Shown here piece after piece: positions 5,885 to 8,574 of a stretch of 8,574 bases of DNA. Positions within the stretch are counted from its first letter, which is position 1. Each line of letters opens with the position of its first letter. Source of the stretch: Rhodospirillales bacterium (lineage in GTDB: Bacteria; Pseudomonadota; Alphaproteobacteria; Rhodospirillales; JABHCV01); contig JADHSW010000126.1 in the NCBI GenBank assembly GCA_016776705.1, positions 1-8,574 on the forward strand. Reading direction: 5' to 3'. The notes under the pieces are model-generated. The model had not been told where the DNA came from. It saw only the letters and a list, made by a program, of their open reading frames with translations, and did no database searches. The position numbers and the translations under genes were made by a program.

Positions 5885-6707
5885 TTAGAGGCTGCCGTAT
5901 GGAATGGGGAAATTTCATCCGGAATGAATTTTCCTGAATCGATTCGTAAATTGTGGGACCATTTCCTGGGTGTCCTGATCGACTCCAGCGTTGATCTAAA
6001 ACATCCCGACCTTGAAGCGCAGGATATTATTTTATATCCTTTCACAGTTCGGGATGCAAAGAGGAACCAAAGGATCATGATATGGCGGTAGCCTCGATTT
6101 TGGTTGGCAAACCAGAATGGATTGGGTTGCTGCCCGGTACAAAACTGCTCGCAACCAACATGTTTGAGCTTAATAACGATGGTCGCAAAGTCGGCAATAT
6201 ATCCGGCCTCTTGAAATCGGTGAGTTGGTTGTTTCAGGAAAATGTTCATATCATGAATCTGAGCTTTGCAGGTGCCGTTCATAAAGTGATGCGCAAGGTT
6301 TTTGTGAGCTTTCACAACCAGAAATGTTTCATGGTCGCCGCCGTCTGGATATGGGGAGGTTCTGACGTTCCGGCTTTCACGGCAGCCTATAAAGGCGTCA
6401 CCGGGGTGACAAGAATTAATGATCATGGGCTTGCATATGCAACGACAAATTCTGGTAAATTCGTTATTTTTGCGACTCTTGGGGTTCGCGTCTTTACGGC
6501 GGGTTCCGGTGGCAGGGGACGCCTGCGGATTGGCGCCTCGTTCGCGGCCGCGTTCAACACCGCCGTTATGGGATTGGAAATTTCCAAGGGCCGGGCAAAA
6601 CAACCACTGCACTTACCTCAGCCCTGAAAAAAAACATCAAGAACTTGGACTCGCCGAGACACGACAAAAATTACGGTTGGAGTTTCGCCTGTCAAAAACC
6701 AAACTGA
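5882..6707 (+). pseudogene. Decayed S8 (subtilisin-like) serine peptidase, frameshifted
   Basis: Peptidase homology runs through three frames. The first frame gives GVLIDSSVDLKHPDL with the catalytic Asp at 5981-5983. It ends at a stop after about 6088, while the second frame takes over within about 6040-6070 and continues with DHDMAVASIL (catalytic His at 6076-6078). That frame runs on through GLLPGTKLL, HIMNLSFAG and GVTGVTRINDHG to RIGASFAAAF (catalytic Ser at 6538-6540). A further shift near 6595-6600 moves the C-terminus (KNIKNLDSPRHDKNYGW) to the third frame, ending with TGA at 6705-6707. Usual motifs are altered: HGT has become HDM, GTS has become GAS, and the oxyanion-hole region AAxGNxG reads AAVWIWGG, without the Asn. 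No proper start codon or signal peptide is seen; a TTG at 5882 merely opens the frame. Multiple independent lesions argue for real decay rather than a sequencing error. Confidence 0.85.
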
Positions 6708-6720
6708 TGATCATTTGTAG

Positions 6721-8250
6721 ATGAAATACCTTTCCAGGGTTATGTTCTCGTCAAAAGGATTTTATTGGCTGTTGAGTGCTTTTGTGCTGACGCTCTTTAT
6801 TATCCGTGGTCTGCTGTATCCCGCTGCCCCAACCGATGACGCCGAACAGCTTTTATTTTCGCAGGTTTTCAGGTGGGGTTATGACGGTGTTAATCCGCCT
6901 CTTTATACTTGGCTGCTGATCGCCATCCAGAAAATTTTCGGTACGGAAAACTGGACCGCCTCTATGGTCAAATTTTTCTTCTACTGGTTGATTTTTCTTT
7001 TTCTTTATGTACTTGGGCGACGTGCTATTGAAGATGAATTCCTCGCTATTTTGGCCGCCCTGTCGCCGCTTTGGCTTTATTATGTGGCCTGGGATGCGGT
7101 GCTTTCCTATAGCCATAGCGTTCTGGCGACGTCGTTGGTTCTTGCCGCCCTGATAGTCTTGCTTGGTCTTCAAGACAAAAATGGACTGCTGTCTTACGTG
7201 CTGTTTGGTTTTGTCGTCGGGCTTGGCGTTTTGTCGAAGTACACCTTCGTTCTCGCGGCTTTTGCCATGTTGTTTGCAGGGCTGATATACCGCCCCTTCC
7301 GGCGTCATGTTCTGCATCCCAACATGTTCATCGCGTTGATTGTTTCGGGTCTAGTAATAACGCCACATGTACTTTGGCTGCTTGATCAATCGGATTTGAT
7401 TGGCAGCGCAGTATCTTCCAAGTTTGAAATTAGGCCTGCTGATTCCAGCTTTTTGGGAAGGCGGCTGAAAGGGGTGACCAGCACTTTTACTTCCCTTATC
7501 GGATTTGTCTCGCCGCTTTGGCTGATTCTTCTGTTGGTGTTCTGGCGACCCTTGTGCAACAGGCTTAAGATTCGCAATGATATTTCACCAACCGGGATGA
7601 TCCTGGCAATCTACATAATTACAATCATCACATTAATAGGGGTGCTTGTTCTGGTGTCTGGATCGACAAAAATCCGTGCCCATTACATGTTGGTGTTAAT
7701 TCCGTTACCAGTCGTGTTCTTTGCTTGGCTGAAACCAGCACTTGGAACGTGCCGACGTCCGCAAGTCTATGCAGTGACACTTCTGTCCATGGTCATCCTG
7801 CTGGTAGGCTCGATGGGAGCAAAATATGTGAGTGAGCCTATGCGCTGCAAACGATGTCAGCTATTGGTTCCTTATAAGGAGATCGGGCAGAAAATTCGGG
7901 ATGCAGGTTTTAACAACGGCACCATATTCGCCTATTACTTCCCACACGATTTGGCAGGTAACTTGCGAAGTGTTTTTCCCAATACACGGATTATCAGTAC
8001 CAAATTCCCTGCAATTTCTCGTCCTCTTTCAAAGAACCCGGGGCAATGTCTGATTATCTGGATGCCGCCGCCCAGCGGAGTCATGGATGACGAAGGAATG
8101 ATTAGAATGGCAAATAAATTTTTGGAAACCAATATCCAGTTTAATGATTTCACGCCAAAGTCTCTCAATTTTATTTATCACAGGACCCGTGACCGCACAG
8201 ATACTCTTCACTACATATTAATTGATCCGGGGCAGGGAATGTGCCGCTAA
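6721..8250 (+). CDS. GT39/ArnT-like integral-membrane glycosyltransferase
   Basis: The 509-residue protein has many hydrophobic segments, for example at about 14-33, 83-98, 107-122, 134-149, 157-187, 202-220, 257-275, 292-313, 321-337 and 349-365, and a soluble C-terminal part from about 370. The first periplasmic loop carries TDDAEQLLFSQ (38-48) and NPPLYTW (58-64). These match the acidic motif and the following PPL..W motif of PMT_2/ArnT-type enzymes, where the first-loop Asp is catalytic. Such enzymes take sugar from an undecaprenyl-phosphate donor and add it to a lipid or glycan outside the inner membrane. Donor and acceptor cannot be inferred. The ATG follows closely on the peptidase remnant and lacks a good ribosome site; an in-frame ATG at 6742 preceded by CCAGGG is an alternative. 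Parts look more AT-rich than the aor genes. Confidence 0.85.
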   Translation: MKYLSRVMFSSKGFYWLLSAFVLTLFIIRGLLYPAAPTDDAEQLLFSQVFRWGYDGVNPPLYTWLLIAIQKIFGTENWTASMVKFFFYWLIFLFLYVLGRRAIEDEFLAILAALSPLWLYYVAWDAVLSYSHSVLATSLVLAALIVLLGLQDKNGLLSYVLFGFVVGLGVLSKYTFVLAAFAMLFAGLIYRPFRRHVLHPNMFIALIVSGLVITPHVLWLLDQSDLIGSAVSSKFEIRPADSSFLGRRLKGVTSTFTSLIGFVSPLWLILLLVFWRPLCNRLKIRNDISPTGMILAIYIITIITLIGVLVLVSGSTKIRAHYMLVLIPLPVVFFAWLKPALGTCRRPQVYAVTLLSMVILLVGSMGAKYVSEPMRCKRCQLLVPYKEIGQKIRDAGFNNGTIFAYYFPHDLAGNLRSVFPNTRIISTKFPAISRPLSKNPGQCLIIWMPPPSGVMDDEGMIRMANKFLETNIQFNDFTPKSLNFIYHRTRDRTDTLHYILIDPGQGMCR

Positions 8251-8272
8251 GTCGCTTTAAGCAAATAGTTTT

Positions 8273-8292
8273 GCCAAGGGTTGGTCTTGGGC
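8273..8292. terminator. Weak hairpin between convergent glycosyltransferase and der genes
   Basis: CCAAG (8274-8278) pairs with CTTGG (8286-8290), extended by G8273-C8292 across a bulge. It sits in the 42-base gap between two convergent stops, where a shared terminator is expected. No good T run follows on either strand, so support is weak. Confidence 0.25.
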
Positions 8293-8574
8293 CTAGTTCT
8301 TATCCGCGTAGGGGTTTTTGCCCTTTTTTGTGTGCAGGCGCAGGGGGATGCCCGGCATGTCGAAATCTTCCCTTAGGGCATTCACCAGATAGCGCGAATA
8401 GGATTCCGGCAGCGCCTCGGGTCGGCTGGCGAAGACGACGAACGTCGGTGGCCGGGTTTTAGCCTGGGTCATGTAACGCAGCTTGACGCGCTTGCCGCTA
8501 CATAACGGGGGCGGGTGATGGGCGGTAATGCCATCCAGCCAGCGGTTTAGCGCCGCCGTTGAAACACGCTTGTT
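8293..8574 (-). CDS. der: C-terminal fragment of ribosome-assembly GTPase Der (EngA)
   Basis: The reverse strand is open from the right edge to a TAG at 8293-8295, giving 93 residues of the C-terminus. Recognisable Der signatures are KRVSTAALNRWL near the start of the fragment, the central KRVKLRYMTQAKTRPPTFVVF, the stretch SRPEALPESYSRYLVNALRE, and the ending GKNPYADKN. These belong to the KH-like domain that follows the two GTPase domains and contacts the large ribosomal subunit during 50S maturation. The two G domains and the start lie outside the window. Der is normally an essential housekeeping protein, so this edge marks core chromosome. The gene converges with the glycosyltransferase and shares no operon with anything visible here. 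Confidence 0.95.
   Translation of the reverse strand, partial: NKRVSTAALNRWLDGITAHHPPPLCSGKRVKLRYMTQAKTRPPTFVVFASRPEALPESYSRYLVNALREDFDMPGIPLRLHTKKGKNPYADKN

Noticed and set aside
5860..6612. Minus-strand open frame of 250 residues
   Set aside because: It is antisense to the peptidase remnant; the plus strand has obvious S8 motifs and the reverse translation does not resemble a protein family.
6082..6627. An intact independent gene starting at 6082
   Set aside because: The frame contains only the middle of an S8 peptidase; the catalytic Asp part lies upstream in another frame, and the ATG arises from a mutated HGT motif.
8241..8462. Plus-strand open frame of 73 residues
   Set aside because: It overlaps the glycosyltransferase end and is antisense to the clearly recognisable Der C-terminus.
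1..8574. CRISPR array, tRNA, insertion sequence or attachment site
   Set aside because: No regularly spaced repeats, cloverleaf sequences, transposase genes or terminal inverted repeats were seen.

Overview
The window comes from a bacterial chromosome, most likely an alphaproteobacterium and possibly of the Rhodospirillales. That assignment rests on protein style only: a COG3777-type hydratase, a COG3818-type acetyltransferase, Der, and a tungsten aldehyde oxidoreductase (AOR) operon like those of Aromatoleum and Magnetospirillum. No rRNA or other marker gene is present, so the taxonomy is inference.

Layout. (1) Bases 1-1238, minus strand: a GNAT acetyltransferase gene followed 9 bases later by a MaoC/HotDog-type acyl-CoA hydratase gene that runs off the left edge; the two look co-transcribed. 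(2) Bases 1239-1549: a divergent intergenic region with a 6-3-6 palindrome, a weak promoter candidate and a leader rich in hairpins in front of the next operon. (3) Bases 1550-5806, plus strand: a five-gene operon. It encodes a ferredoxin with four predicted [4Fe-4S] clusters (AorA), the tungsten catalytic subunit (AorB), an FAD/NAD(H) subunit (AorC), a MoaD-like sulfur carrier (AorD) and a small unrecognised protein ending in Gly-Gly-Gly. A strong intrinsic terminator hairpin sits inside the operon, between aorB and aorC. (4) Bases 5882-6707: a decayed S8 (subtilisin-like) peptidase with at least two frameshifts and altered active-site motifs. (5) Bases 6721-8250: an integral-membrane GT39/ArnT-like glycosyltransferase. 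(6) Bases 8293-8574, minus strand: the C-terminus of the ribosome-assembly GTPase Der, convergent with the glycosyltransferase and cut by the right edge.

How the genes work together. AorB should oxidise aldehydes to acids, or run the reverse at low potential, at a tungsten-bis-metallopterin site. AorA would wire electrons through its clusters, and AorC would exchange them with NAD(H). AorD probably supplies sulfur for pterin dithiolene synthesis dedicated to this cofactor. The fifth protein is tied to the system only by position.

The most interesting points are the terminator between aorB and aorC, which could set an excess of AorA/AorB over AorC as an Aor(AB)nC filament would need; the structured leader with its palindrome; and the fifth protein with a Gly-rich tail. 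The remaining genes look ordinary apart from the pseudogene.
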